The notes under the pieces were generated by a model that worked only from the letters and a program-made list of their open reading frames with translations, was not told the origin of the DNA and searched no databases. 64,000 nucleotides of DNA from Terriglobia bacterium (GTDB lineage: Bacteria; Acidobacteriota; Terriglobia; Acidiferrales; UBA7541). Within the stretch, counting starts at the first letter, position 1. Each line of letters opens with the position of its first letter. The stretch is taken from assembly GCA_020072785.1 (NCBI GenBank), contig JAIQGG010000003.1, positions 1 to 64,000 on the forward strand, read 5' to 3'. A program made the translations under genes and the position numbers. Below are positions 1 through 9,929 of this stretch, piece after piece.

Positions 1-552
<552 letters not shown>

Positions 553-603
553 GTTCTTGTATCCTCTGCTTCTGTCTTCGTTCCGCGCGTTCCGCGCAAT
601 TTC

Positions 604-678
604 TGGAGCGGGGGACGGGATTTGAACCCGCAACCATCGCCTTGGAAGAGCGAGACTCTACCGTTGAGTTACCCCCGC
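604..678 (-). tRNA. tRNA-Gly (anticodon TCC)
   Basis: On the minus strand a cloverleaf folds with acceptor GCGGGGG pairing to CCCCCGC. The T arm contains GGTTCAAATCC and the anticodon loop is CTTCCAA, which reads TCC. The 3' CCA is encoded at 604-606. It is the last tRNA before tuf. Confidence 0.95.
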
Positions 679-722
679 CCGGTTGCTCCCGAAATCCGCC
701 GCTACCCCGCACCTGCAATTTC

Positions 723-798
<76 letters not shown>

Positions 799-819
799 CG
801 AACTCAGCGCATCCTCCGT

Positions 820-836
820 TGACCGCTTCGCGGTCA
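820..836. repeat. Dispersed palindrome, copy 1
   Basis: TGACCGCTTCGCGGTCA is a perfect 7-bp inverted repeat with a 3-base centre, in the spacer between tRNA-Tyr and tRNA-Thr. Related copies are at 1084, 6285 and 26580. Confidence 0.6.
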
Positions 837-963
837 CAAAGTTCAAAGAAACGCTTTCCGCTGCGGCGCACAATCGCCTATCGGCCTTGCGCCTCGTCTT
901 GCACCCGCATCCGAAGATCACTTCGAGCGATTGCCCTGCGGTTTCTTGCGCTCAACGAAACCA

Positions 964-1052
964 TGGTGGACGGGGGAGGATTCGAACCTCCGTAGCCCGC
1001 AAGGAGCGGCAGATTTACAGTCTGCTGGTTTTAGCCACTCACCCACCCGTCC
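964..1052 (-). tRNA. tRNA-Tyr (anticodon GTA)
   Basis: On the minus strand acceptor GGACGGG pairs with CCCGTCC. The anticodon loop CTGTAAA gives GTA. The long variable arm is typical of bacterial tRNA-Tyr. The discriminator is A and CCA is encoded at 964-966. Confidence 0.95.
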
Positions 1053-1083
1053 CGCGAATACTGCATCCGTCGCCGGCTCGCGT

Positions 1084-1100
1084 TGACCGCTTCGCGATCA
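1084..1100. repeat. Dispersed palindrome, copy 2
   Basis: TGACCGCTTCGCGATCA differs at one base from the copy at 820. It sits in the spacer between the first tRNA-Thr and tRNA-Tyr. Confidence 0.5.
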
Positions 1101-1244
1101 AGCGAACAAACGTTTGCCACCTGGCGCCGCGTCTGCAAGGGACGCGAAGGAACGCAAAAACGGACTCGTGTCAAAAGACACCAGCCCGTCCATTTGTCCT
1201 GCGAGGTTTCGCTCCGCCTCACTCCCCTACGTAATTCATGGCTG

Positions 1245-1317
1245 AGCTGGCGGAGGGAATCGAACCCCCGACCCTCTGATTACAAATCAGATGCTCTACC
1301 AGCTGAGCTACGCCAGC
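1245..1317 (-). tRNA. tRNA-Thr (anticodon TGT)
   Basis: On the minus strand acceptor GCTGGCG pairs with CGCCAGC. The anticodon stem TCTGA/TCAGA encloses loop TTTGTAA, giving TGT. CCA is not encoded at the 3' end (CAG follows the discriminator), unlike the other three tRNAs, so it must be added after transcription. It is the first tRNA of the operon. Confidence 0.95.
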
Positions 1318-1625
1318 ACTGCTCAAACCACGCAAGATTACCAGAGAAGGCATAAAGATTGCAAGGACCCTCTGCGGCTTTCAAAGCACGTTAAAGACCA
1401 GCCTTGTGGATATCTTGCGGAAAGCTTTGGCTTCAGCAATACTCAACCTAAACAGTCTACCATAATCCAGTATCTCCTCGAGCTTCGGCTCATCGGCCGC
1501 CAGGGGGGCCGCCGGGAGGAAGTCCCTGCAGGCCGCGTCGCGCATTTTCATCTCGCGCCAGCCGTCGCGGAATGTAAGAATGGCGCTTCCGCAAATCACA
1601 CGGAAGCCCTGGGGTGGAACACGCT
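1318..1625. other. Intergenic region between divergent tRNA operon and 1626 gene
   Basis: This 308-base region is less GC-rich than the genes beside it. It contains the candidate tRNA-tuf promoter at 1335-1364. I see no convincing coding sequence or RNA gene. Confidence 0.5.
1335..1364 (-). promoter_or_regulatory. Candidate promoter of the tRNA-tuf operon
   Basis: On the minus strand a -35 TTGCAA (1359-1364) and a -10 TAATCT (1335-1340) are 18 bp apart. They lie about 18 bp upstream of the mature 5' end of tRNA-Thr(TGT). The rest of 1318-1625 holds no supported gene. Confidence 0.5.
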
Positions 1626-2690
1626 ATGCGGCTCGGCGGAAAAATCGCGATCACGGCCGGCGCCGCCGCACTCGCCCTCGCTGGATACTGGTTCTACCGG
1701 CAATCCGCGACCAACCGCGTGGAGCCCCCCGTGGAGCTGGTCCGTACCCTGCCGCCCGACGCTAGCACACTCATCTATATCGATCTCGCGGCCCTGCGCC
1801 AGTCTCCCCTGCTGGCCAGCCTGCGCGCCCTGGCGCCCAATCCGCAGGCCGACGCCGACTACGCGGAGTTCGTGCGCGAGACCGGCTTCGACTACGAACG
1901 GGATCTCGACCGCGCCGCCATCGCTACCGTAATGCGCGGCGGAACACGCATCCTCTTTGCCGTGGCCGACGGGCGTTTCGACGCCCGCAAAATCGTCGCC
2001 CAGGCGCTGCGCACCGGCACGCGCGAAACGCGCGGCGGCCGCGAAGTCTTCACCGCGCCAATCAGCGGCAGCGCGCGGAAGATCACCTTCGCCTTCCTGA
2101 AAAAAGACCGCATCGTCCTGACCGACGGCGGCGATCTTAGCCCGTTCTTTTCCGCGCTGGCCGCCCGCCCGGCCGGCGGCGAGCTCGAAGAACGCGCCCT
2201 GCGCCTCGCCGGCTCGCCCGTCTTCGCCGTGCTGCACCCCGAGCCCGGAACCCTCGCCGCGCTGGCCGCGCAGATTCCCGGAGGCCTGCGTTCGGAGCAG
2301 CTCGTGGCCCTCGCCGGAAGCCTGCGCTGGATCACCCTGGCGGCGCGCCCCGATGGCGAGCAGACGCGCCTGGTCGTCGAAGGCGAAGCGCTCTCCGAAG
2401 ATGCCCCGCGGCAGATCGCGGAATTGCTGGATAACCTGCTGCTGCTCGCCCGCATGGCCCTGGACGACCCCAAAGCCCGCGCCCGCCTGGACCCCGCCGA
2501 GCGCGCGGCGCTTCTGGAAACGCTGAAAAGCGCCGACGTCTCGCGCCTGGACCGCGGCGACACCAAAGCGGTGCGGCTGATGCTCTTTGCCGGCCCCAGC
2601 CTCCTCGCGGCGCTGCAGAACTCCACGCCGCACGCGACCGCCGTTGCTCCCCTGCCGGCAACCCCCGGCGCAAATCCCCGGCGGCCCTGA
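1626..2690 (+). CDS. Hypothetical membrane-anchored protein
   Basis: The 354-residue product has one N-terminal hydrophobic segment (about residues 6-23), so it is probably anchored with the bulk outside the cytoplasm. I recognise no catalytic motif. The body is rich in Ala, Leu and Arg with alternating helices and a Pro-rich tail. ATG at 1626 is preferred because GGGGTGG lies about 8 bases upstream; a GTG at 1614 in frame is possible. High GC at third positions over the whole frame supports coding. The minus-strand open frame over the same bases is treated as a shadow. Confidence 0.75.
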   Translation: MRLGGKIAITAGAAALALAGYWFYRQSATNRVEPPVELVRTLPPDASTLIYIDLAALRQSPLLASLRALAPNPQADADYAEFVRETGFDYERDLDRAAIATVMRGGTRILFAVADGRFDARKIVAQALRTGTRETRGGREVFTAPISGSARKITFAFLKKDRIVLTDGGDLSPFFSALAARPAGGELEERALRLAGSPVFAVLHPEPGTLAALAAQIPGGLRSEQLVALAGSLRWITLAARPDGEQTRLVVEGEALSEDAPRQIAELLDNLLLLARMALDDPKARARLDPAERAALLETLKSADVSRLDRGDTKAVRLMLFAGPSLLAALQNSTPHATAVAPLPATPGANPRRP

Positions 2691-3230
2691 AGCCCGCGCA
2701 ACGAAGCGCCTGGCGCGGGCCGGGAGTTAACATAACAGCCCCCACCCCCCGGCACTTTTCTGTAATTGCAGATGGCAAAGGACTTTAAGTCCAATGATTT
2801 GTAAGTGCGGATTCTACGGGGCTTGCGGACGGGTTTTTCGGAACTGCAGATTCTGCAAGGGTTAGCGGGCGAGGGGTGGCGCGCGCAGAGTGGCTGCTGC
2901 GTAATCACGGCACATGTTAGCACAGTAGTACATGCGCTTCAAGAAGGGATGGGGAGAAATTGCGAGGGCGGGGAGGGGCTGGGCATTCGAATGACATTGT
3001 GCGCGGCATTGCCAGGCGTAAGAAGAAACCGCACCCAGTCCTTGCCAACTCATCAAGGGGCTGCCACCCGCCCTTGTGTGAATCAAACGCGATATACTCA
3101 GCCATGCGCGACTCCTTTCTTTCCGGTCTTCCCACCGACAGCGTATCGCTGTGAGTAGGAGTCGCGCTTTCATATTTTCATTCTGAACGAGCACAGTACA
3201 CTTCCCTGCTGATTGAGGGGAGGAGACCAC
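2691..3230. other. Intergenic region, no supported gene
   Basis: This stretch of 540 bases has lower GC and several short open frames on both strands, for example 2805-3158. None has a ribosome-binding site or recognisable protein pattern. It may be decayed sequence. Confidence 0.5.
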
Positions 3231-3686
3231 TCATGGCGTTGTGGGTGTGCTTGATGCCGTCTGCCGCTTTCTTCTGATCCAGTACCAGAGGCCTAGCCCT
3301 AGTGTCACAACCACAAACCACGAAATTAGATGATGCCAAAAGTAATAGGGGAAGTAGTTCAAGCTAAGACAGGTAGGTTTAGTCCAAGGGACTCGCCACC
3401 AACACCAAATATGAGTAGAAACCTCAACTCCGACCGCCAAGACTCCGGCAAGCAGCCAGAGCACGATTGGGGGAACGCGAGTGCGCATCGTGTACCAGCA
3501 AACGAGCCAGACTGACGTTCCAATCAAAAAGCACATCGCCCAGTATGGCAGCCGTGGTAATTCGAAGTCCCAGAAGTGAAGCGGTCCGCCATTCCAGTCG
3601 ATCGGAGTACCACACCAGATCGAACCTGATGCGAGTACTTCGGCCACCCAGAGAAAACCGGCACACTTGAGGACTCGGAATGCCAT
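3231..3686 (-). CDS. Hypothetical integral membrane protein
   Basis: The 151-residue product has about four hydrophobic segments (near residues 4-23, 45-66, 75-98 and 115-137) and a basic tail (RRKRQ), so it is probably a small polytopic membrane protein. It is rich in Trp, with clusters such as WCWW. ATG at 3686 is chosen because the in-frame extension upstream looks non-coding. Base composition is clearly lower in GC than its neighbours, hinting at transfer or weak constraint. No family is recognised. Confidence 0.55.
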   Translation of the reverse strand: MAFRVLKCAGFLWVAEVLASGSIWCGTPIDWNGGPLHFWDFELPRLPYWAMCFLIGTSVWLVCWYTMRTRVPPIVLWLLAGVLAVGVEVSTHIWCWWRVPWTKPTCLSLNYFPYYFWHHLISWFVVVTLGLGLWYWIRRKRQTASSTPTTP

Positions 3687-4064
3687 GATGTCTTTCACTT
3701 CTTCCACCAGAACCGGGCGGGGGCCTGAACGGTAACAGCAAGCGAGAATCGGCTTGGAGGAGGGGCGGGTGGCGCATTCTTCCGAGCGCATTTCGGCCCT
3801 CGCGGCCCACGGCGAGGATACCACTGTCATACGTCACCCCGGAGTGATAAAAGGGCACATTCGCGGGTGGGCTTCGATAAGAGCGGAGCCACCACGAAAT
3901 CGCTCTGTACTCCAGGTTTGGGAACTTCGTTCGTTCGCGCTGCATGGTTCTTGCAGCAGCAAACAAACGCCAAGTTTCAATGCGCTTTCCGCCCTGCGGA
4001 ATTGCCGAAGCAATGGACACACCCTGTTGCGTGGGGTTACTCTCCCTCCGACGGAGAAAAAGAG
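3687..4064. other. Divergent intergenic region
   Basis: These 378 bases separate the minus-strand membrane gene from the plus-strand SnoaL-like gene. Open frames extend into it on both strands but lack start signals. No promoter is clear enough to call. Confidence 0.4.
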
Positions 4065-4550
4065 ATGAGTTCCCTGGAAGCCCGCCTGCAAGCGGTGGAA
4101 GAACGCCTGCAGCATCTCGAAAATTTGGACACAATCCGCCGGGTCATGGCCGGATATTGCCGGGCGATAGACACCGGGGATATCCAGAGCGTCGAGGCGC
4201 TCTTCAGCCGCGACGCCGAAGTGACCGTGGTTCCCTGGGGTCTGGAGTGCAAGGGCCGCGACGCCATCGTGGAATTTTATCGTCAGTTTTTCCAGTCAGA
4301 GATGAAGAATGGCCGGCACTATTTGGCCAACGAGATGATCGAACGCGATGGCGACGGCTATCGTTCGTTCTGCTATTTTCACGAAACCGTGGAACGCGGC
4401 GGAGACTCGCTGGTCGGATGGGGCACCTACGAGCACACCTTCCTGCACGAAGATGGCGCGTGGAAGATTGGCAAGAAGCGAGTCACCATCCTGGTGCTGG
4501 CCTCAATCCATAAAGGCTGGGCAGGGCCGGAAAAGATCGCCACCCTGTAA
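4065..4550 (+). CDS. SnoaL/NTF2-like family protein
   Basis: The 161-residue product has a short charged helix (residues 1-20) followed by an NTF2-like alpha+beta cone. The pattern of YCRAIDTGD, then a LFSRDAEV strand, a GRDAI helix, HYLANE, and a C-terminal WKIGKKRV strand is typical of SnoaL-like polyketide cyclase/dehydratase relatives. Such proteins bind small hydrophobic ligands; the substrate is unknown. ATG at 4065 follows a purine-rich stretch (GGAGAAAAAGAG). It converges with the VOC gene at 4650. Confidence 0.75.
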   Translation: MSSLEARLQAVEERLQHLENLDTIRRVMAGYCRAIDTGDIQSVEALFSRDAEVTVVPWGLECKGRDAIVEFYRQFFQSEMKNGRHYLANEMIERDGDGYRSFCYFHETVERGGDSLVGWGTYEHTFLHEDGAWKIGKKRVTILVLASIHKGWAGPEKIATL

Positions 4551-4649
4551 GAGAGGGTGGGCACTGCGAATCGAGCAGGCCTTTCGGCCGGCAACCAATC
4601 TCTTTCTATTTGCGTCCTTGCAAGCCGCTGAGGGAATGCTACGCCGATG

Positions 4650-5144
4650 TCACTTGCCGGCCGGATAGGTCGCTTCCGGCTCCGGCAAGGCGAAGTCCGG
4701 GTTGGTCTTGAAGATCTCCACAATCGTGCCTAATTGTTTGCGCGCATCCACATACATGAAAGTGGCGCCGCGCCAGGTGCCGCCCATCAGCGGCTGCATC
4801 CCCGCGGCCTTAAAGCCCGCGAGCGCCCGGTCGTAGTCGTCCACTACCGACAGCACGTGGTGGACTCCCTCGCCGCTTTGCTCCAAAAACTCCTTGTAGA
4901 TGCTTTGTCCGGTGAGAGGCTGAATCAGCTCCCACTGGATATTGCCCACCTGCGCGAGGGCGATCCGCATGCTGTAGGGTTCCGGCTTTTCCCGGATGGT
5001 CATTTCGGTCATGAGGGGCGGAGCCATCGTGTACACCTGCCACGGTCCGATGCCGAACGTTTTCCAGTAACGCTCCATCGCTTCCTGGACATCCCGCACA
5101 ACCACGCAGATCTGCGGTATCTGCTTCAACTCCACACTGGGCAT
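4650..5144 (-). CDS. VOC superfamily (glyoxalase-like) protein
   Basis: The 164-residue product begins with a beta strand (QICVVVRDV) and helix typical of a vicinal oxygen chelate module. It has a paired second half (GVHHVLSVVDDYDRALAGFKAAG) ending in GTIVEIF. These match glyoxalase_4/methylmalonyl-CoA epimerase-like folds, with likely metal ligands in the QICVV, HH and VEIF strands. Metal-dependent isomerase or lyase chemistry is known for the family; the substrate cannot be told from sequence. Confidence 0.8.
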   Translation of the reverse strand: MPSVELKQIPQICVVVRDVQEAMERYWKTFGIGPWQVYTMAPPLMTEMTIREKPEPYSMRIALAQVGNIQWELIQPLTGQSIYKEFLEQSGEGVHHVLSVVDDYDRALAGFKAAGMQPLMGGTWRGATFMYVDARKQLGTIVEIFKTNPDFALPEPEATYPAGK

Positions 5145-5317
5145 GAAATTTCCTTTCTGCTCCGGCTCTCCCAGCAGGGCTCCAGACCGCGGTCGGCCCT
5201 GCTTTCTTGCACCAGATTCACAGAGAAAGTCTACATCACGGACAGGGGCTGTGAAATTGGATTTGGCGGCACGAAGGGCTACCGCCCGTCGTTACAAGAT
5301 CTGGGAAAAGAAAGGGA

Positions 5318-6211
5318 TCAGTCGCCGCCGGCGGAGGTGGGGACGGCGCGGAGGTAGCGCCAGGGATTGACCGGGGCGTTGTTCATGCGCACTTCGTAGT
5401 GCACGTGGGGGCCGGTGGTGCGGCCGCTGATGCCGGTGTAGCCGATGACCTGACCGCGCTTGACGTGGGCGCCGGTCATGGTGGCGAAGGCGGAGAGGTG
5501 GGCGTACCAGGTGGTGATGCCGAAGCCGTGGTCCACGACGACCAGGCGGCCGTAGCCGGCGTGATTTTCGGCGATGGTGACGAAGCCGTCGGCGGAGACG
5601 TGCACCGGGGCGCCGTAGTCGGACCCGATGTCCACGCCGGTGTGGAAGGCGCCTTCCCCGCTGAAGGGGTCGAGGCGCTCGCCAAAGGCGTCGGTGATGT
5701 GGCCAAGGACGGGCCAGATGGAAGGCGTATAGGCCGAGTCGGCGAAGCTGAGCGCGGGCATGAGGCGCAGGCCGTTGCTGGAGACGGTGATGGCGGAGGC
5801 GTTGCGCTTGAGAAAGGTGAACTGCTCGAGGGAGCGTTCAAAGACGGCTTCCGGGGTGGAGGCGGTGTCGCGCAAGTCGAACATGGCCGGCTTGTAGCGC
5901 AGCACACCGTAGGTCATGGCCACTTCCGTGGCCAGAGACTGCAGCGAATCGATACGCTGGTTGGTGTCGTTGACGGTGGTCTGCAGTTGCCGATACTGGA
6001 GCTTGAGGGTGTCCTGCTGGTGGCGCAGGGCGTTGTAGTTGCCGACTTTCCAGAGCATGCGGCTGTAGGAAGCGACGGCGGCGGCTACGGAAATGGAGCC
6101 GATCAGCGCGAGGACAGCGACGCCCTGCAGCACGTACGCCGAGACGGTCATCTTGCGGAGATGGCCCGGCGACGAGGCAACGTAAAATGTGTATGACTTT
6201 CCCTTGAACAT
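5318..6211 (-). CDS. M23 family metallopeptidase (LytM-like)
   Basis: The 297-residue product has a membrane segment at about 24-48, a coiled-coil-like stretch at about 55-95 and a C-terminal M23 domain at about 165-285. The zinc ligands are visible as H190 and D194 (HTGVD) and the HxH pair H269/H271 (HVHYE); H238 (YAHLS) is the usual additional catalytic His. It probably hydrolyses peptidoglycan cross-links in the periplasm or regulates other amidases. A complete set of ligands suggests it is active. It is monocistronic, facing away from thiL. Confidence 0.93.
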   Translation of the reverse strand: MFKGKSYTFYVASSPGHLRKMTVSAYVLQGVAVLALIGSISVAAAVASYSRMLWKVGNYNALRHQQDTLKLQYRQLQTTVNDTNQRIDSLQSLATEVAMTYGVLRYKPAMFDLRDTASTPEAVFERSLEQFTFLKRNASAITVSSNGLRLMPALSFADSAYTPSIWPVLGHITDAFGERLDPFSGEGAFHTGVDIGSDYGAPVHVSADGFVTIAENHAGYGRLVVVDHGFGITTWYAHLSAFATMTGAHVKRGQVIGYTGISGRTTGPHVHYEVRMNNAPVNPWRYLRAVPTSAGGD

Positions 6212-6575
6212 GGCGCTTCAGGCCCCTCAGCCTTCTGCTGGATATCGCGCTTCTCCGAAGCAGCGGACGCAACCCCTATTTCTGTGACCGCGAAGCGGTC
6301 AACAAGTTGCCCGCGGTTGGCACACCGGAGGAGCTATCCTACCAGAAAGAGGCCGTCTTGCTCCTGCCACATATTAGTTTTTGTAGATTTGCGAAGTCAA
6401 CCCTCGGATGGCCAGTTTCGGGGCAGGCGACCCGGAGTAGTCTCCTGTCCGGAAGGACAGGAGGCAGGAGGCCCAAAGCTCGCGCCGGGGGGCGGCGCTG
6501 GTTATACTGCCCGCAGCAGACGTGAAAAGAGAAAATAACGCAGAGACACAGAGAAGAGTAAAGTTGTCCAAGGCG
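6212..6575. other. Intergenic region with palindrome and GGAA-loop hairpin
   Basis: This stretch of 364 bases between divergent genes holds the dispersed palindrome at 6285-6301. It also has a perfect 9-bp hairpin CTCCTGTCC-GGAA-GGACAGGAG at 6442-6463 and a TATACT -10-like hexamer at 6503-6508 pointing toward thiL. No gene is supported. Confidence 0.45.
6285..6301. repeat. Dispersed palindrome, copy 3
   Basis: TGACCGCGAAGCGGTCA has the same 7-bp arms as the copy at 820, with GAA instead of TTC in the centre (that is, the reverse orientation). Confidence 0.6.
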
Positions 6576-7589
6576 ATGAAAAGCGGGCACAAAGCGGGGA
6601 AAGGACGCGCGACGGGGGCGGAAGATGCGCTGCTGCGGCGGATCGCGGGCGCCGCCTGGGTGGGGAAAAACGCGGGGTTGCGCGTGGGCATCGGAGACGA
6701 CGCGGCGCTGTTCGCGCCGTCGGCGGGGCACGAAACGGTGCTGACCTGCGACTGGTTCCTGGAGGGCGTGCATTTCCTGCGGGAAAAGCATCCCGCCAAG
6801 GCGGTGGGCTGGAAATGCCTGGCGCGCGCGGTGAGCGACATTGCGGCGATGGGCGGGGTGCCGCGCTGTTTCCTGTTGGGGCTGGCGCTGCCGGAGACAC
6901 ATACGGGGCGGTGGCTGAAAGAGTTTCTGGGGGGATTGCGGCGGGCTTCGCGGCGGCTGGGCTGCACGCTGGCGGGCGGGGACACGACGCGGACCGGGCA
7001 GATCCTCATTCACGTGACGGCGGTGGGCGAGGTACGGCGCGGCGAGGGGGTGTTGCGCGCGGGAGCGCGGCCGGGGGACACGATCTTCGTGAGCGGAGCG
7101 CTGGGCGGGGCGGAACTGGGGCTGCGGTTGCTGCAGAGCAAGAGGCAGCGGATAGAGAGCAACGACCCGCGGCTGCGGAGACACCTCTATCCGGAGCCGC
7201 GGCTGGCGCTGGGGCAGTGGCTGGCGGAAAAGCGGCTGGCCACGGCGATGATGGACATTTCCGACGGGCTGTCCACAGATCTGACGCGGCTGTGCGCGGC
7301 GAGCCAGGCGGGAGCGCGGATTGCGGCGGGGCAGATTCCGCTGGGCGCGGCCAGCGCGGAGGCGCGAGAGCTGCGGGTGGATGCGCTGGAGCTGGCGCTG
7401 CATGGCGGGGAGGATTACGAGCTGCTGTTCACGGCGCGCAAAGGGCAGGAGATTCCGCGGGCGTACCACGGAGTGCCGCTAACGGCCATCGGAGAGATTA
7501 CGGCGAAGCGGGAGATTGTGCTGGTGCGCCGCGATGGCAAAATCGCCGCGCTGCGGGCGGGAGGCTGGGACCCGTTTGCGCGGAGATGA
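6576..7589 (+). CDS. thiL: Thiamine-monophosphate kinase
   Basis: ThiL phosphorylates thiamine monophosphate to thiamine pyrophosphate with ATP. The 337-residue product has the hallmark GIGDDAAL metal/ATP-binding motif. It also has TCDWFLEGVHF, the ARAVSDIAAMGG helix, AGGDTTR, VSGALGGAELG, MDISDGL and HGGEDYELLF, all in the order of the AIR synthase/ThiL family. The start at 6576 (ATG after AAGGCG) is preferred; a GTG at 6522 is in frame. It converges on the PBP gene with a 9-base gap. Confidence 0.95.
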   Translation: MKSGHKAGKGRATGAEDALLRRIAGAAWVGKNAGLRVGIGDDAALFAPSAGHETVLTCDWFLEGVHFLREKHPAKAVGWKCLARAVSDIAAMGGVPRCFLLGLALPETHTGRWLKEFLGGLRRASRRLGCTLAGGDTTRTGQILIHVTAVGEVRRGEGVLRAGARPGDTIFVSGALGGAELGLRLLQSKRQRIESNDPRLRRHLYPEPRLALGQWLAEKRLATAMMDISDGLSTDLTRLCAASQAGARIAAGQIPLGAASAEARELRVDALELALHGGEDYELLFTARKGQEIPRAYHGVPLTAIGEITAKREIVLVRRDGKIAALRAGGWDPFARR

Positions 7590-7598
7590 AGCAGGCGG

Positions 7599-9851
7599 CT
7601 AGTGAGCCGGAGGACGCTCGGGGGGCTCGTCCTCGGTGGGGGCGGTGTCCGGGGTGTCCACGATGACGTGATGCTCGCCCGCCTGCTGCTCGAGCGGGGT
7701 GACATTGGCGAAGTCGAGGACGGGCATGCCGGCCAGGGCGCCCTGCATGAACTGGAGCCAGATGGGGAGGGCGGCGCGCGCGCCGGTCTCCGCCTTGCCG
7801 AGGGAGATGGCCTTGTCGTCGTAGCCCACCCAGACTCCGGTGGTGATCTGCGGAGTAAACCCCATATACCAGGCGTCGGTGTAATCCTGCGTGGTGCCGG
7901 TCTTGCCGGCGCTGGGACGGCCGAGCTGCTTGGCCTGCACGCCGGTGCCGAACTGCACAACCTCTTCCAGCATGGCGGTCATAGTGCGGGCCACGTCGGG
8001 GGAGACGACGTCATGGACTTCGGGGTGGGCCTCCTCGAGGAGCGCGCCTTCGTAGGTGGTGACGCGGCGGATCAGGTGCGCGTCGATGCGGATGCCGTCG
8101 TTGGGGAAGGCGGTGAAGGCGGAGACATGCTCGAGCAGGCGCAGGTCGGCGGAGCCCAGCGCCAGGGGGAGATAAGGAGGCAGCGGCGAAGTGATGCCGA
8201 AGCGGCGGGCCATGTCCACGACAGTGTTGATGCCGATTTTTTCGGCGAGCTTGACGGCGGGAACGTTGCGCGAGCCGGCGAGGGCGCGGCGCAGGGTGAT
8301 CATGCCTTCGAACTTTTCGTCGTAGTTGCGCGGGGAGTAGGGATTGCCGCCGCTGACGGTGGTGAAGGGAGCGTCGAGAATGGTGTCGAAGGGGGTGAGG
8401 CCCTTTTCGATGGCGGCGGCATAGACGTAGGGCTTGAAGGAGCTGCCGACCTGGCGGAGGGACTGCGTGGCGCGGTTGAACTTGGAGTCCTCAAAGCTGT
8501 AGCCGCCGACCATGGCTTTGATCTCGCCGCTGGAGTTGTCGATGGAGACGAGGGCGGCCTGGGCGGTGGGCTGCTGCTCGAGCTGGACGCGTGCGGTGGT
8601 TGCGCGCAAGTCGAGAATAGCGAACTGGGCGAGGTCGCCGGGCTGGAGGAGTTCGTTGGGGCGCTTGCGGCCGGTCCAAGCGAATTCGGAGGGGGAGAGA
8701 AAGGCGCGGTAGGGACCGATCTTGATGAGGGCGGTCTTGTCGTCGGAAGAGAGGACCAGGCCGGTGACGTAGCTGCCTTTTTCGATGGGGCGGCGCCAGT
8801 CGTCGTCTTCGTAGGAATCGAGCTTGCCGAGATGGTCCCGGAGGATGTTGGGGAGGCCGCCGCGCCAGCCGTGGCGGCGGTCGTAAGCGTGCAGGCCGTC
8901 GCGGACGGCCTGGTTGGCGGCGCGCTGCATGGGAACGCTGAGGGTGGTGTAGACGCGCAGGCCGCGCTCGTGGACGGCTTCGGTGCCGTAGGTAGACTCG
9001 AGATACTTGCGGATCTCTTCGAAGAAGTAGGGCGCGAGATCGTTGCGCGGGTACTGGATGTGCAGGCCCAGGGGGGATTTGCGGGCGGCGTCGGCTTCGG
9101 CGGGGGAGATCTTCCCTTCCTCGGCCATGCGCGAGAGGACGAGATTGCGGCGCTCGCGGGCGAGGTCGGGATTGTTGAGCGGGGAATATTTGGGGCCGTT
9201 GACCAGGCCGGCGAGGAGCGCGGCTTCGGGGAGCTTGAGGTCGGTGACGGGCTTGCCGAAATAGAAGAGCGAGGCGGCGGCGAAACCGTAGTTGCCGTGG
9301 GCGAGATAGATCTGGTTGGCGTACATGGTGAAGATCTGGGGCTTGGTGTAGCGGCGCTCGATCTGCAGGGCCAGGAGGATCTCCTGTATCTTGCGGCGGA
9401 AGCTGCGGTCGGAGCGGTCGAGGAAGAGAGTGCCGGCGAGCTGCATGGTGATGGTGCTGGCGCCTTCGGCGATGCGGCGGCGGCGGATGTTGCGCAGGGC
9501 GGCGCCGGCGACGCGGGGGAAATCGATGCCCCAGTGCTCCTGGAAGTGCTGGTCCTCGATGGCCACGACGGCGTTGAAGAGCACCTTGGGGGTCTGCTCC
9601 CAGGTCATCAGGACGCGGCGCTGCAGGGCAAAGCTGCCGACGAGCTGGCCGTCGTCGGCGTAGATTTCGGTGACCACGTTGGGGCGGTAGGTTTCGAGCG
9701 CGCGGATTTCCGGGAGGTCGCTGGCATAGACAAAGAGCAGGCCGCAGGCGGCGCCGAGGGTGATGGAGCAGAAGAGGAGAAAGGCGAGGGCGACGCGGTC
9801 CATCAGCTTCCAGCCGCGGAGGTGCAGGGTGATCGGAGGCAGGCTCAGCAT
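7599..9851 (-). CDS. mrcA: Class A penicillin-binding protein (PBP1A-like)
   Basis: This bifunctional enzyme polymerises glycan strands and cross-links peptidoglycan at the inner membrane. The 750-residue product has an N-terminal membrane segment (about 18-42). A GT51 transglycosylase domain follows with E99 in EDQHF and the EGASTITMQL motif (about 129-138). The transpeptidase domain has the S470-xx-K473 motif (SSFK), S527-R-N529 and K650-T-G (KTGTT). All catalytic motifs are present and the length is normal. The acidic Pro-rich tail is unremarkable. A 977-codon open frame on the opposite strand is a shadow. Confidence 0.95.
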   Translation of the reverse strand: MLSLPPITLHLRGWKLMDRVALAFLLFCSITLGAACGLLFVYASDLPEIRALETYRPNVVTEIYADDGQLVGSFALQRRVLMTWEQTPKVLFNAVVAIEDQHFQEHWGIDFPRVAGAALRNIRRRRIAEGASTITMQLAGTLFLDRSDRSFRRKIQEILLALQIERRYTKPQIFTMYANQIYLAHGNYGFAAASLFYFGKPVTDLKLPEAALLAGLVNGPKYSPLNNPDLARERRNLVLSRMAEEGKISPAEADAARKSPLGLHIQYPRNDLAPYFFEEIRKYLESTYGTEAVHERGLRVYTTLSVPMQRAANQAVRDGLHAYDRRHGWRGGLPNILRDHLGKLDSYEDDDWRRPIEKGSYVTGLVLSSDDKTALIKIGPYRAFLSPSEFAWTGRKRPNELLQPGDLAQFAILDLRATTARVQLEQQPTAQAALVSIDNSSGEIKAMVGGYSFEDSKFNRATQSLRQVGSSFKPYVYAAAIEKGLTPFDTILDAPFTTVSGGNPYSPRNYDEKFEGMITLRRALAGSRNVPAVKLAEKIGINTVVDMARRFGITSPLPPYLPLALGSADLRLLEHVSAFTAFPNDGIRIDAHLIRRVTTYEGALLEEAHPEVHDVVSPDVARTMTAMLEEVVQFGTGVQAKQLGRPSAGKTGTTQDYTDAWYMGFTPQITTGVWVGYDDKAISLGKAETGARAALPIWLQFMQGALAGMPVLDFANVTPLEQQAGEHHVIVDTPDTAPTEDEPPERPPAH

Positions 9852-9929
9852 CGAAAGCCGAGTTTATCGCAGATGAAGTGGATTGCGGAGAGGCGATGCG
9901 CGGGGGAGTTTCTATGTCGAGACGGGCGC

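Noticed and set aside
2805-3158. 117-codon open frame
   Set aside because: No ribosome-binding site, no recognisable pattern, composition like surrounding intergenic sequence.
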